Shown: piece by piece, positions 1 to 8,981 of the stretch | Position numbering within the stretch: the stretch's first letter is position 1 | Layout of the letters: each line of letters opens with the position of its first letter | Origin: CAZHOV01 sp964534315 | GTDB taxonomy: Bacteria > Bacteroidota > Bacteroidia > Chitinophagales > Saprospiraceae | Assembly: GCA_964534315.1 (NCBI GenBank) | Contig: CAZHOV010000057.1 | Location: 1-30,734 of the forward strand | DNA length: 30,734 nt | Reading direction: 5' to 3' | The notes under the pieces: generated by a model | Seen by the model: only the letters and a program-made list of their open reading frames with translations | What the model was told of the DNA's origin: nothing | Database searches by the model: none | Made by a program: the position numbers and the translations under genes

Positions 1-37
1 AACCAGAACAATCAGTACGTGAAAAGATAAAGTCCAG

Positions 38-61
38 GGGAAGGCCAATGGAGTCCTTCCC
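38..61 (-). terminator. Hairpin at the end of the barrel-like fragment
   Basis: The inverted repeat GGGAAGG (38-44) / CCTTCCC (55-61) has a 10-base loop and touches the TAG stop of the minus-strand fragment. The tract after it on the minus strand is only weakly T-rich, so this is a possible rather than typical intrinsic terminator. Confidence 0.3.
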
Positions 62-303
62 TAAAACCAATATAACGTACAACCCACCTGAATACCGCCC
101 GTCACTGAAATCAGCAAGCCTGTATCGCCCGGTTTCGTGCGGCTTTCTTGCTGAGCCTTAGCCAGCCCTACGCCCAGGGAAGCGCTGGAGTAATCACCAT
201 CCTCGCGGCTGGCATCCACCAGTTGGCTATCTTGCAAGTCGAGCGCCACGGAAAGGCGACACGCGAAATCCGATGAAACCTGTGGTGGGAAAACATTCGG
301 TAA
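61..303 (-). pseudogene. Possible 3' remnant of an outer-membrane beta-barrel protein gene
   Basis: An open frame of about 80 codons runs on the minus strand and ends in TAG at 61-63. It has no ATG: the only in-frame near-start is a GTG at 247-249, and the frame stays open upstream to a TAA at 304-306. The end of the product, GGIQVGCTLYWF, has the alternating small/aromatic pattern and terminal Phe of a last beta-strand in outer-membrane barrels, which is the only basis for the call. A hairpin follows the stop directly (38-61). The missing 5' part and the lack of any homologous reading upstream suggest a gene fragment. It could equally be a chance open frame; the identity is weak. Confidence 0.3.
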
Positions 304-973
304 TTATCCTATGCTATAAAGATTTTTGGTGCCCTGCACCAATCTTTTGAATGTTTTGAAGCTTACTCGCTTCTGCAGCAGCCCCGCGATGCTAATCATA
401 ACGTGGAGGTCTTTTCGCAGTTGGCCGCTACCAGCTCTCTCCAGAGTAGTGAGAAAATGATCTGTTTGTTCCCGATTCCTTATTTGCTCCAGGGGAGCAA
501 GAGATTGGTAGTGTTTACACAGCCCCGAATTATGAATGCTCCGGAGGAGCTTAAGCTTTTTACAATGGATTTCCCAACACGCACCTGCCGCCTGTGCAAA
601 ACTTTGGATACTTACATTTGATAATCAATATTTTAAAATTAATTTCTCTGGCCTACGCGCGCCTTTTTTCCTAAAAGCCTGCCTGCGAAAGGTAGGGAAG
701 GCCAACGCTACCATTTTTTGGGTGCGGGTGGACTACCCTTCAGGGCAAGGGCGCGGGAGAGGTTTCTCAGACGGGAAAATCTTAATCATCAAAAGATAAA
801 CTGTCGCATCCATTCAAACCCTCAATATCGCATTAAGTCATCATCTTATTGGAGATGCTCCATTCCTACTTTTCAAAATTTTTAAATCAAAAAAACTTTT
901 CTGCTTTTCAGATATGGGCAAAAACCTTTATTTAAGTATTTTGCACCTAAATCATAGATACAACTACCATCTT
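304..973. other. Gene-poor stretch without a supported gene
   Basis: Several short open frames exist (for example 403-621 and 536-799 on the plus strand, and an antisense frame from about 620 to 306), but none has a recognisable motif, a credible start or a neighbour to be transcribed with. A palindrome TTGGTGC-cct-GCACCAA lies at 326-342. The last 100 bases are AT-rich and should hold the promoter of the gene starting at 974; TACTTTTC near 866-873 resembles a Bacteroidota -7 box with one mismatch but is not convincing. Confidence 0.4.
326..342. repeat. Short palindrome TTGGTGC-cct-GCACCAA
   Basis: A perfect 7-base inverted repeat with a 3-base loop. The same core (TGGTGC-gct-GCACCA) recurs at 10807-10821 in another intergenic stretch, so this looks like a dispersed genomic palindrome rather than a local terminator. 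Confidence 0.5.
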
Positions 974-3900
974 ATGAAGAAAATTGCACTCTTACTACTC
1001 GCATCGTTCCTGCTTTTTGCAACCCAACAAGGGAATGCTCAGAAAAAGCGATCTAAAACACCTAACGTCAAACCAATAGACTCCAAACTGTTTGACAGCC
1101 TTGAATTCAGAAGTATCGGACCCGCTTTTATGTCTGGTCGAATTGCAGATATGGCCATTGACCCGACCAACGAAAATGTTTGATATGTAGCAGTAGGATC
1201 CGGAGGCGTTTGGAAAACCACCAATGCCGGAACGACCTTTCAACCCATTTTTGATGATCAGCCCGTCTATTCTATCGGGTGTGTGACCCTTGACCCCAAC
1301 AATCCTTATACTGTTTGGGTAGGAACAGGTGAAAATGTAGGAGGTAGGCATGCAGGATTTGGAGATGGAATTTATCGTAGCCTGGATGGAGGGGCTTCGT
1401 GGGAAAATATGGGGCTACACCATTCAGAGCATATCTCTAAGATCATCGTTCATCCTGATAATTCTGATGTCATCATGGTGGCTTCCCAGGGCCCGCTCTG
1501 GAGCCCGGGAGGAGACCGCGGCTTTTTCAAATCTACGGATGGCGGAAAAACATGGAAGAAAACACTCGGAGACGATCTGTATACCGGAGTGACCGATATG
1601 GTCTATGACCCCAGAAATCCTGATCGAATATACGCCGTAACCTGGGAGCACCACCGAACCGTTGCCGCCTGGATGGGGGGTGGAGAAAAATCCCGATTGT
1701 ACGTTTCTGATGATGCAGGAGACACCTGGAGACAATTGGAAACCGGCCTACCTAAAGGGAAATGGGGAAAAACAGGCCTGGCAATCTCGCCCCAAAACCC
1801 AGATGTGTTGTATGCTGCTATTGAGTTAAACCGAACGAAAGGTGGCGTCTGGAGATCGGAAAACAGAGGCGGTAGCTGGACAAAAATGTCGGATGTGGTA
1901 GCTGGTGCCACAGGACCCCATTATTACCAGGAAATTTTTGCCTCGCCTCATCAATTCGATAGGCTCTACTTTATGAATAACCGCCTCATGAAATCAGAAG
2001 ACGGAGGCAAAACCTTCACCAATATGGACGAAACGGCCAAGCATGGCGATAATCATGCGGTGGCCTTCAAGCATTCAGACCCCAACTATCTGCTGGTCGG
2101 AACGGACGGCGGGCTCTATGAAAGTTTTGATTTAGGGGCAACCTGGCGGTATATGGAAAACCTTCCGCTAACCCAGTTTTACAAAGTGGCGGTAGACGAT
2201 GCTACGCCTTTTTACAATATCTATGGAGGTACGCAGGACAATAGCACGGAAGGCGGCCCTTCACGAACCGACAATCACCACGGTATCCGAAATGCTGATT
2301 GGAAAGTGGTGCTCAATTGGGACGGACATCAACCTGCCACAGAGCCTGGCAACCCTGATATCATGTATGGCCAGCGGCAGCAGGGCACCTTGTCGCGTAT
2401 TGACCTGAAATCAGGAGAAGTCATCGATATTATGCCTCAGCCAGGGCCTAATGAAGATTTTGAACGCTACAATTGGGATGCCCCGATTTTGGTATCTCCT
2501 CATGTGCCAACTACCATTTATCACGGATCACATCGCTTGTGGAAGTCTACGGATAGGGGAGATTCCTGGACGGCGCTTTCCGGAGATCTGACCAGAAATG
2601 AGGAACGGATCGCCCTGCCGATCATGGGAAGAACGCAAAGCTGGGATTCCCCCTGGGATGTTGGTGCCATGTCGAACTATAATACCATCACTTCCATTGC
2701 CGTTTCCCCTAAAAATGAGCAAGTCATTTTTATCGGTACCGATGATGGTCTTATTCAGGTTACCTCAGATGAAGGAAAAACCTGGACAAAAATCGAGGTA
2801 AGTGATCTGGGTGTACCGGACCGATGCTATGTGAATGACATCAAAGCAGACTTGTTTGATGAAAGTACACTGTATGTTGCCTTAGACAATCACAAGGAAG
2901 GAGACTATAAGCCTTATTTACTCAAGAGTACAGATAAAGGGACTACCTGGAAACGCATCGAGAATGGTTTAGGCGATAAGAACCTGGTGTGGCGCATTGT
3001 ACAAGATCATGTGAATAAGGATTTGATGTTCCTCGGAACGGAATTTGGCGTTTATTTTACGGTAGATGGAGGTGCCAGCTGGACAGAAATGAATGGTGGG
3101 ATACCTACGATATCGTTTCGGGATTTGGCGATTCAAAGACGTGAAAATGATTTGGTAGCCGCTTCCTTTGGAAGAGGATTTTATGTGTTGGATGATTATT
3201 CGGCGCTTCGAAAAGTGGAAAAACAACAATTGGAAGAAACAGCCACTTTATTTGAGCCGCGAAAAGCATGGTGGTACATGGAAAAGTCTATTCTATCTTT
3301 TGGAAATAAAAGAGGATCGCAGGGGTCGCAATTATTTATGGCACCTAACCCAGACTTTGGAGCTGTATTTACCTACTATCTGAAAGAAGAAATCCAAAGC
3401 CTTGAAAAGGTGCGTCAGGAGCGCGAAGAATCAATCACTACTGATATTCCATTTCCAGGATGGGAAGCGCTTGGAAAAGAGGCCCGCGAATTAAAACCTT
3501 TCGTTTATGTAGAAATTAAAGATCAGCAAGGAAGGGTGATCAATCGGGTGAAAGCTAGTAATAAAGCAGGGTTTAACCGGGTAGCCTGGAACTTAAGGGT
3601 AGGCGGCTCGGGTATCCTTAAGCTGAATCAAAAGGAAGAACAACTTACGGCCCTTTTAGCTGCTCCCGGTAGTTATACGGCTACCCTCCATGCCTTTGAA
3701 AACGGGAAGACTAGTCAACTGGCAGGTCCGGTAAACGTAGCTGTGGAAAGGCTGGGCGAGCCTGCGCTGGAAGGCATTCCGATGGACGAGGTGGTCGCAT
3801 TCTGGCGAATGTATGAGCAGCTAACGAGAGATGTTAATAAACTATCCCTCCAGCTTTCAAATACGCGAAAAGCGGGTGAAAAATTATGGATGGCTGCTTC

Positions 3901-4231
3901 TAAGTCATCTGTAAGCCATGAAGTGATGGAGCGGATAGCAACGCTGCGTCAAGAATTGGATGCCCTGGACACCCAACTCAATGGCAATCCGGCAAAAAAT
4001 GAAATCGGTGAGAAAGGCAGGCCGACGATCGGAAGCAGGCTTTTTGCCCTCAACAGAGGAATTTCTACTTCTACTTATGGCCCCACGCCTACGCACCAAA
4101 AGACAGTTGAGATCATAACCGCTGAGTGGCAATCTATAAATGATAAACTGGCCCAATTAAAAGCAGAAGGAAAGAAAATCGGAGCGCTGATCGTAAAAGC
4201 AGGTGGCCCTTGGATCGAGGGGCTGGAATAG
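974..4231 (+). pseudogene. Secreted sortilin/VPS10-type Asp-box protein, interrupted by an in-frame TGA
   Basis: Read through one TGA at 1181-1183, this is a single 1085-residue frame. Residues 1-22 form a signal peptide (MKKIALLLL...NAQ), so ATG 974 is preferred over the upstream ATG 914. About ten Asp-box (BNR) motifs of the form S-x-D-x-G-x-x-W follow, such as YRSLDGGASW, FKSTDGGKTW, YVSDDAGDTW, LKSTDKGTTW and YFTVDGGASW; they build the beta-propeller of the sortilin/VPS10-like family. The C-terminal third (about residue 780 on) includes a charged helical region. The TGA is codon 70, in the context NENV-stop-YVAVGSGGVW, where relatives carry Trp, so one G-to-A change explains it. The downstream part from GTG 1283 lacks a signal peptide and is unlikely to be made as a secreted protein. 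Substrate unknown; the family is often labelled glycosyl hydrolase without proof. It is a recent nonsense allele or a sequence error. Confidence 0.85.
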
Positions 4232-4241
4232 CGTGATCGCT

Positions 4242-5315
4242 TTATATCTCCGAAAGGTTGTATTCATTAAGGATAACGGCCCATTCCATGCTTTCTATTA
4301 GTTCTAGTATGCTTTGAGAAATAGATTCTCTCAATTCAATTTTATCTTTGGGTAAGGCAAAGGCATAAAATTGAAGATCAAATTTGGTGGGCAATAAGAT
4401 TAAGTTGTCAAATGCTTCATTCTGTGCAATTCTGTATTTAAGAATGGGTTCGTCGTACAAGAAGGCTTCAATTTTCCGGTCGCTCAGGTCCTTCAAACCT
4501 AATTGGATATCTTTATACAATTGAATATCTTTAAAAAAGTGTTCCGTTAAGAATTTACTGGTACTTGAATATTTTATACACCCCACGGATCGCTCTTTAA
4601 ATTCATAAAAACCTTCCGGATTGGATTTTAGCTGGTTGACGGTCAACATGGAGGCTACACTTGCGGTGAGGCCTGAGATGAACAAAAGCCCGGTAAGCAT
4701 CCAAATCAGTGCGATCATTTTACCGGTCTTGCTTTTAGGAGCTTTATCCCCATAACCCACTGTTGTCATTGTCACTGCTGACCACCATAACCCATCCCAA
4801 ATCCCTTTCAAACCAGGTCGAAATTGTTCGGGATTTACCTTTTTTTCGAAATACCAGGTGATAAATCCAAATAAGAAGACGATAAACATTAAAACGAAAA
4901 AGGCCCTTAGAAAATTTAGATTAATAACGGATCGGAAAAATTGAAATAAATTTTGGAGAAAGGTGGACTTCTGGATGGCAATGGTGGAATTAGAAGCAAA
5001 ATAACTATGAGTGAAATCCATTTCTTTGCTTCGTTCGCTGGTTATGGTCAATGGATTGATGCTTACATCAATAGTACCTTGTTTTAAGGCCTCAAGCATA
5101 TCCGAAAATTTCATTTTTTTAAGCCTGTAATCTATTTCCAGATCCGCTGCAACCTGTTTCCAAAGCCAGATATTAAGACCCTCAAATGATGCTTCTTTTT
5201 CTATGATAAAAGGAGGAGCCTCAGTATATCCTACTATTAAGGTGTCTTTGACCGTTTGGGCTGCTAAAAACTGGCAGACACCAAAAAACAAAACGGTCCA
5301 AAATAACTTTTTCAT
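4242..5315 (-). CDS. Ionotropic-glutamate-receptor-like ligand-gated ion channel (GluR0 type)
   Basis: 357 residues in the order signal peptide (1-20), first half of a periplasmic ligand-binding domain (about 24-115), TM1 (132-156), pore loop (172-190), TM2 (199-222), second half of the ligand-binding domain (230-350). This split S1-TM-P-TM-S2 arrangement is that of prokaryotic glutamate receptors. The pore loop carries TVGYGD (185-190), the classical potassium selectivity filter. In S1, R95 within LTITSERSKEMDF sits where amino-acid-binding domains of the SBP_bac_3 family hold the ligand alpha-carboxylate; D288 in AFLYDEP fits the conserved acidic position of S2. It lacks the third TM of animal receptors, as GluR0 does. 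It is transcribed alone, converging on the sortilin-like gene with only 10 bases between them. Potassium selectivity is inferred from the filter; the ligand cannot be read from sequence. Confidence 0.9.
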   Translation of the reverse strand: MKKLFWTVLFFGVCQFLAAQTVKDTLIVGYTEAPPFIIEKEASFEGLNIWLWKQVAADLEIDYRLKKMKFSDMLEALKQGTIDVSINPLTITSERSKEMDFTHSYFASNSTIAIQKSTFLQNLFQFFRSVINLNFLRAFFVLMFIVFLFGFITWYFEKKVNPEQFRPGLKGIWDGLWWSAVTMTTVGYGDKAPKSKTGKMIALIWMLTGLLFISGLTASVASMLTVNQLKSNPEGFYEFKERSVGCIKYSSTSKFLTEHFFKDIQLYKDIQLGLKDLSDRKIEAFLYDEPILKYRIAQNEAFDNLILLPTKFDLQFYAFALPKDKIELRESISQSILELIESMEWAVILNEYNLSEI

Positions 5316-5422
5316 TGGTGGGGATTATTGAGGGATTATAGTCTCTTATTTAACGTTTAGTTTGGCTTTCTAGTACTGGAAATCAGTGATTTAAACAAAA
5401 GCCAAATTTCAACGCTTCCATC

Positions 5423-6295
5423 TCACTCCCCATACAACCACTCCAACCCGTCATACACTGCCCTGGGAACAACCGAATTGTGATTGGCATAAGGATAACT
5501 CCAATACCGGTACCTGGATTCCGGAATTTGGGCTGCTTGAATACGGGCATCGACTTCCTGGGCCGGACGCTTGATTAGCCCGAATTCGTATTCCCCAATG
5601 GCCAGGAATAGGTGGTTAGGGCTATCGGTCTGGCGCAAGGACTCTAAGTCAAAGTCCTTCAGCAACTCCGACTGATTCCACCAAAGCGAAGGGGAAATCA
5701 ATAAATAATGGTCAAATAAGGAGGGGGAATTCCCCAAAACAAACATACCAAATAAACCTCCGAACGAATGCCCGATCAACCCTCTATTGCCGGTATCTAC
5801 GGCATATTGACCTTCGACAAAGAGGAAGAGCTGCTCTTTTAAAAAAGTGGTGAATTGCTGACCGCCTCCCGTATTGGTAGCATCCATCGGCACCGTCCCA
5901 GCCTGAAAAACAATACCCGACTCGGGCTTCTGGTATGGACTGGGCGTATAGTCGTAATTGCGCTGCCGGTGCCAATCGCCTTTACCTCCGGTACTGGAAA
6001 TTCCCACTAGTATTAGCGGTTCTACTTTGCCCGATAGGTGGAGTAAGGCATAAGCCCCGCGAACGATCTCCGATAACCACCAGGCATCGAGGTAATAGAC
6101 TACGGGATAAGCTTCCTTTTCTGAATAACCGGCAGGCAAGGTGACAAAAATCTGATAGGTGCGCCCAATATCCGAGCTTAATGAATGAATGTCGGTGGTA
6201 GCCCCGTAAGGAGTTGTAGTCTGAGCGGTTAGCAGATTGCTATTTGCAAGTGATAGCAGTAAAAAGAACAGCAACCATTTTTTAGAATTATTCAT
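5423..6295 (-). CDS. Secreted alpha/beta-hydrolase, esterase D / IroE-like
   Basis: 290 residues from ATG 6295 (MNNSKKWLLF...), which begins the hydrophobic signal peptide; a start 21 bases upstream would only add MGLKLLT. The fold is that of the putative-esterase family (IroE, esterase D, Fes). The nucleophile elbow is GHSFGG (175-180, Ser177) and a likely catalytic His lies in NHNSV (His272); YYLDAWW (67-73) and LVGISSTGG (96-104) are typical strands of the family. Members hydrolyse varied esters, including siderophore lactones, so the substrate is not predicted. It stops with TGA, which shows UGA works as a stop here. It lies 30 bases downstream of the WG-repeat gene and is probably the last gene of that operon. 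Confidence 0.85.
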   Translation of the reverse strand: MNNSKKWLLFFLLLSLANSNLLTAQTTTPYGATTDIHSLSSDIGRTYQIFVTLPAGYSEKEAYPVVYYLDAWWLSEIVRGAYALLHLSGKVEPLILVGISSTGGKGDWHRQRNYDYTPSPYQKPESGIVFQAGTVPMDATNTGGGQQFTTFLKEQLFLFVEGQYAVDTGNRGLIGHSFGGLFGMFVLGNSPSLFDHYLLISPSLWWNQSELLKDFDLESLRQTDSPNHLFLAIGEYEFGLIKRPAQEVDARIQAAQIPESRYRYWSYPYANHNSVVPRAVYDGLEWLYGE

Positions 6296-6325
6296 TGTTA
6301 GTAGCTTTAATCCCAAGTTAGCACA

Positions 6326-6955
6326 TTATTGTTTACAAGCAAAACGATCGTTTTGGTAAACCATATTTGCATTAGGGCCGTGAAGTTTTGCCCCCGTTTT
6401 ATCGATCAACCACCAACCTTGCCCATCTTTGACCAACGCATAACCTCCAATAAAATCAAATGCTTTCTCATAGATCAATGGGATGACTACTGCGCCCTTT
6501 TTATTTATAAATCCATACCCATTGTACCCCTTATTGGTATTGATGTCGAAGACCCTTCCAAGCCCATCCTGAAAATCAAAACACCGATCAAAGGTATAAT
6601 ATACAAGAGGATCAGCATTTTTATCTAGGTAATAATAGCGTTTGTGATCGAGCTTCACCCAGGTAAAGCCTTCTTTAAATCTACCTGCCTGCTCATATCC
6701 TGCTGCAATAACCACCTCACCCTGTCTGTTCTTAAATCCATATTTTCCATTTTTCCTGAAAGAAGTGAGTACGCTTTCTTGTTGCTCAATAGTAGGGTAG
6801 GGTAGCGCTTTTTCGGTTGCCGGGTACTGATTCCCTCTCTCGTCTATTAGTAAAAGGGTCGTGTCATTACACCAGGGAAACGGCAGACGATCTGGTTCTT
6901 GAGCCAAAATGATCTGAATGCTAAAAAGGAATAAAAGCGTGTGGGTGTGTTTCAT
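6326..6955 (-). CDS. Secreted WG-repeat protein
   Basis: 209 residues with a signal peptide (MKHTHTLLFLFSIQIILAQ). The body has several WG/KWG-type repeats, seen as GKYGFKNRQGEVVI, AGRFKEGFTWVKL, NGYGFINKKGAVVI and DGQGWWLIDKTG, each about 50 residues apart and alternating with a YE-x-x-x-F segment. WG-repeat proteins are common in Bacteroidota exported proteomes and have no settled biochemical role; they probably form a repeat scaffold for binding. The start is only 2 bases after the stop of the upstream gene, so the two are very likely cotranscribed. Confidence 0.75.
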   Translation of the reverse strand: MKHTHTLLFLFSIQIILAQEPDRLPFPWCNDTTLLLIDERGNQYPATEKALPYPTIEQQESVLTSFRKNGKYGFKNRQGEVVIAAGYEQAGRFKEGFTWVKLDHKRYYYLDKNADPLVYYTFDRCFDFQDGLGRVFDINTNKGYNGYGFINKKGAVVIPLIYEKAFDFIGGYALVKDGQGWWLIDKTGAKLHGPNANMVYQNDRFACKQ

Positions 6956-6957
6956 TT

Positions 6958-7803
6958 TTACTTCATTTTATATAGCGTTCCGCCGTAAGTACCATCCGGG
7001 TATAAATAGCATTGCTCAACCCTTATCCCCGACTCATTATACCGGTAGGTGGTGGTTTTAGATAATTTGGATCCTACATACTCTATTGTTTTTATTTTTT
7101 GCCGGGTACTGTCATAAAAATGCACTTCTTTGATGGTGGCATATCCGGGTGTAGTGGTGGTGATTTGTTTGGGAAGGCCAGAAGTAGTCAGTTGTTTATC
7201 TTCAATAAAAACTATTTCACCTTCTGCATTCCGAATCGTTATCTTTATCCGGTTGGCACCCGGGTATTCATAATAGATACTACCCTCTGGAATTAGCGAG
7301 TCGGTTACCAGCGATTTATTCCATCGTTTTTCGACTATTACCTCACCTTGAGCATCATAAGTAAAGTCAAAAATCCGCAGGTTGGTCAGATCACCGTTTT
7401 TTTGGTAAATATAAACGGTGTCAATAGCGCCGTACGGATTGTAATGGTACCGATAAGAACCCCATTTACCGGTCCGGTTATTGCCAAATAGCTCACCGGT
7501 TTTATTCCCCTTCTCATCGTAAGTATATTGTTTAATTAGGTCATACTCATATTCCTCATGAAAGGTTTGAATTTGTTTGGTAAGCCAACCTTGGTCATTG
7601 TACTTCTTTTGAATCGTATAATTAGGTTGTCCATCCCGGTCAAAACGGGTGAGGGATATCAACTGGTTATTTTCATAGGTTTCTTCCCTTAATAATGGAC
7701 CTTGCCCTTTCGCATCGGTAAGAGCATAAACATTAAAAACCTGGCCAATGGTCATAAACGACCAAAACATAAAGAAGAAGCAAAAAGAAAGCCTTGGTAG
7801 CAT
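6958..7803 (-). CDS. Secreted YD/RHS-like repeat protein
   Basis: 281 residues beginning with a signal peptide (MLPRLSFCFFFMFWSFMTIGQ). The mature part contains repeated short beta-strand units with the YD/RHS-like pattern, such as YDEKGNKTGEL, YNPYGAIDTVYIY, YDAQGEVIVEKRW and YNESGIRVEQCYLYPDG, spaced 20-45 residues. It is far shorter than true RHS toxins and has no toxin-like C-terminus or core-delimiting motif, so it is better seen as a periplasmic or surface protein with a toxin_15/RHS-like beta-sheet. It is the first gene of a probable operon with the WG-repeat protein (2-base gap) and the esterase. No specific function can be assigned. Confidence 0.65.
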   Translation of the reverse strand: MLPRLSFCFFFMFWSFMTIGQVFNVYALTDAKGQGPLLREETYENNQLISLTRFDRDGQPNYTIQKKYNDQGWLTKQIQTFHEEYEYDLIKQYTYDEKGNKTGELFGNNRTGKWGSYRYHYNPYGAIDTVYIYQKNGDLTNLRIFDFTYDAQGEVIVEKRWNKSLVTDSLIPEGSIYYEYPGANRIKITIRNAEGEIVFIEDKQLTTSGLPKQITTTTPGYATIKEVHFYDSTRQKIKTIEYVGSKLSKTTTYRYNESGIRVEQCYLYPDGTYGGTLYKMK

Positions 7804-8080
7804 GCCCTAAATGATTTTAGAGTGAAGAACAAGCCCATCGTGGTAATTGTTGAGGAGATCTAAAGCGATGAATTCAATTTAGTACTTACATTTTTCAGAC
7901 ATACTCTAATCTAAATCAGTGGGGGATATCGGTTCTGATCAAAATGGTTTAAAAAATTAGATTCTTTGTCAAATTAAAAGATCCTCCTTGGGATGACTCA
8001 TTGACTAATGAGAAAGTCCCAATGCAGTATTTTGAATCAAATCTTTTCCTCAGTGATGTTTTTCATTCCTTTATTTTCAT

Positions 8081-8350
8081 TCAACCTGTTTCATTGCTCA
8101 ACATTCCCAACATATCTTCTTCCAGGGTTGTTTCCGGAAACTCTACAATGCGGCCCACTTCTTCATTTTGTTTATAGATGATCGTCATAGGCACATATTC
8201 AAGCGTAACTCCTTCCAATTCAGCTTCTGGCAAGGTTTTACTTCTATCGACGGCAATGATTTCCAGGTTTTCTTGATCAAAATCTAATTGGTCGAGGATT
8301 CTATATAATGCGGGTATATCCCGCTGGCTATCCGAACACCAGGTTCCCAA
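8081..8350 (-). pseudogene. 5'-truncated thioredoxin-fold protein
   Basis: The frame starts abruptly at GTWCSDSQRDIPALYRILD, the active-site strand and helix of a thioredoxin-family protein in which the second Cys of CxxC is replaced by Ser (WCSDS). In relatives some 40-80 residues, including the first strand and usually a signal peptide, precede this motif. Here only a TTG at 8348-8350 could start translation and an in-frame TAG lies 15 bases further upstream (8366-8368). The break coincides with two imperfect 24-base repeats at 8365-8413. The remaining 89 residues include a typical VPMTIIYK cis-Pro strand, so the 3' part looks undamaged. Most likely a truncated relic of a gene once cotranscribed with the ACT gene. 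Confidence 0.7.
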
Positions 8351-8364
8351 TGGTTTTGATTTTT

Positions 8365-8413
8365 TCTACTTTCCAATTTTCCCAATTTCCTACTTTCCGA
8401 TTTTCCCAATTTT
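8365..8413. repeat. Two imperfect 24-25 base tandem repeats
   Basis: Units at 8365-8388 and 8389-8413 share CTACTTTCC-[A/G]-ATTTTCCCAATTT. They lie between the ACT gene and the truncated thioredoxin gene, exactly where the missing 5' end of the latter should be. Confidence 0.7.
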
Positions 8414-8416
8414 CTA

Positions 8417-8836
8417 TCAAATCCTCAATACCTCCGTAGCCTTTTCAAACGCTTCCGGACGAACATAAATGACATATCCAAAATCGCCTTTTCCATCTGA
8501 AACGCCATTTGATGCATATACATTGACGCCCGCCTGATAGAGTTTTTTGTGCACGTCTGATAGAGCCCCAACTTCGTCATTGCCCTGTACCAGAATAGCC
8601 GAATAAGGACCAATGATGGAAAACCCCGCTTTTTCCGCAATATTGCGAAACCGATTAGAATCTTCCGGAAAAATAGCCATCTGTGTACTGTGCGGACCGG
8701 TTGGAATGACATTCAAAGCCATCAAATTGACCCCTAATTCCGCTAGTTGATTCAGGATTTGGTAAGCTTCTCCGGGTTGGTCTTTGACTGTTGTGTAGAA
8801 GTACTGTACCCGGCTTATTCTATTATTGGAAGACAT
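8417..8836 (-). CDS. Tandem ACT-domain protein
   Basis: 139 residues made almost entirely of two ACT domains (about 11-75 and 79-138), with the family's beta-alpha-beta-beta-alpha-beta pattern: YFYTTVKDQPGEAYQILNQL in the first, and AILVQGNDEVGALSDVHKKL in the second. ACT domains bind amino acids or similar small ligands and usually regulate enzymes; here no catalytic domain is attached, so it may be a stand-alone small-molecule sensor. ATG 8836 is followed directly by the first strand and is taken as start. The neighbour downstream is a truncated thioredoxin-like gene; the AraC gene upstream is 142 bases away. No ligand can be deduced. Confidence 0.8.
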   Translation of the reverse strand: MSSNNRISRVQYFYTTVKDQPGEAYQILNQLAELGVNLMALNVIPTGPHSTQMAIFPEDSNRFRNIAEKAGFSIIGPYSAILVQGNDEVGALSDVHKKLYQAGVNVYASNGVSDGKGDFGYVIYVRPEAFEKATEVLRI

Positions 8837-8953
8837 AACATGTGTTTTTTGGTGAAAAAATCCGCAACACGAATACCTTTTAATTTACGAATTTTTTATC
8901 AATAAAACCAGAGGCCCCTAGGACCAGAGGACAAGAGATAACGTCCTTCATTT

Positions 8954-8981
8954 TAGGGTGAAGGCATCGTCCTTCACCCTA
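8954..8981. terminator. 11-bp perfect hairpin at the end of the AraC-type gene
   Basis: TAGGGTGAAGG (8954-8964) and CCTTCACCCTA (8971-8981) pair perfectly around a 6-base loop. The right arm contains the stop codon of the AraC-type gene. On the minus strand no U-tract follows, so it may act as an mRNA 3'-end stabiliser or rho-dependent end rather than a classical terminator. The 9-mer CGTCCTTCA also occurs twice here. Confidence 0.5.

Noticed and set aside
403..799. Two overlapping short plus-strand frames as genes
   Set aside because: They overlap each other, lack motifs or credible starts, and span a palindrome; nothing supports translation.
1181..1183. UGA recoded as Trp across the genome
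   Set aside because: TGA ends several other complete genes, for example the esterase at 5423 and the YdeP-type gene at 14727-14729, so the code is standard.
8348..8350. Intact thioredoxin gene starting at TTG
   Set aside because: It would begin at the active-site strand without the first beta-strand of the fold.
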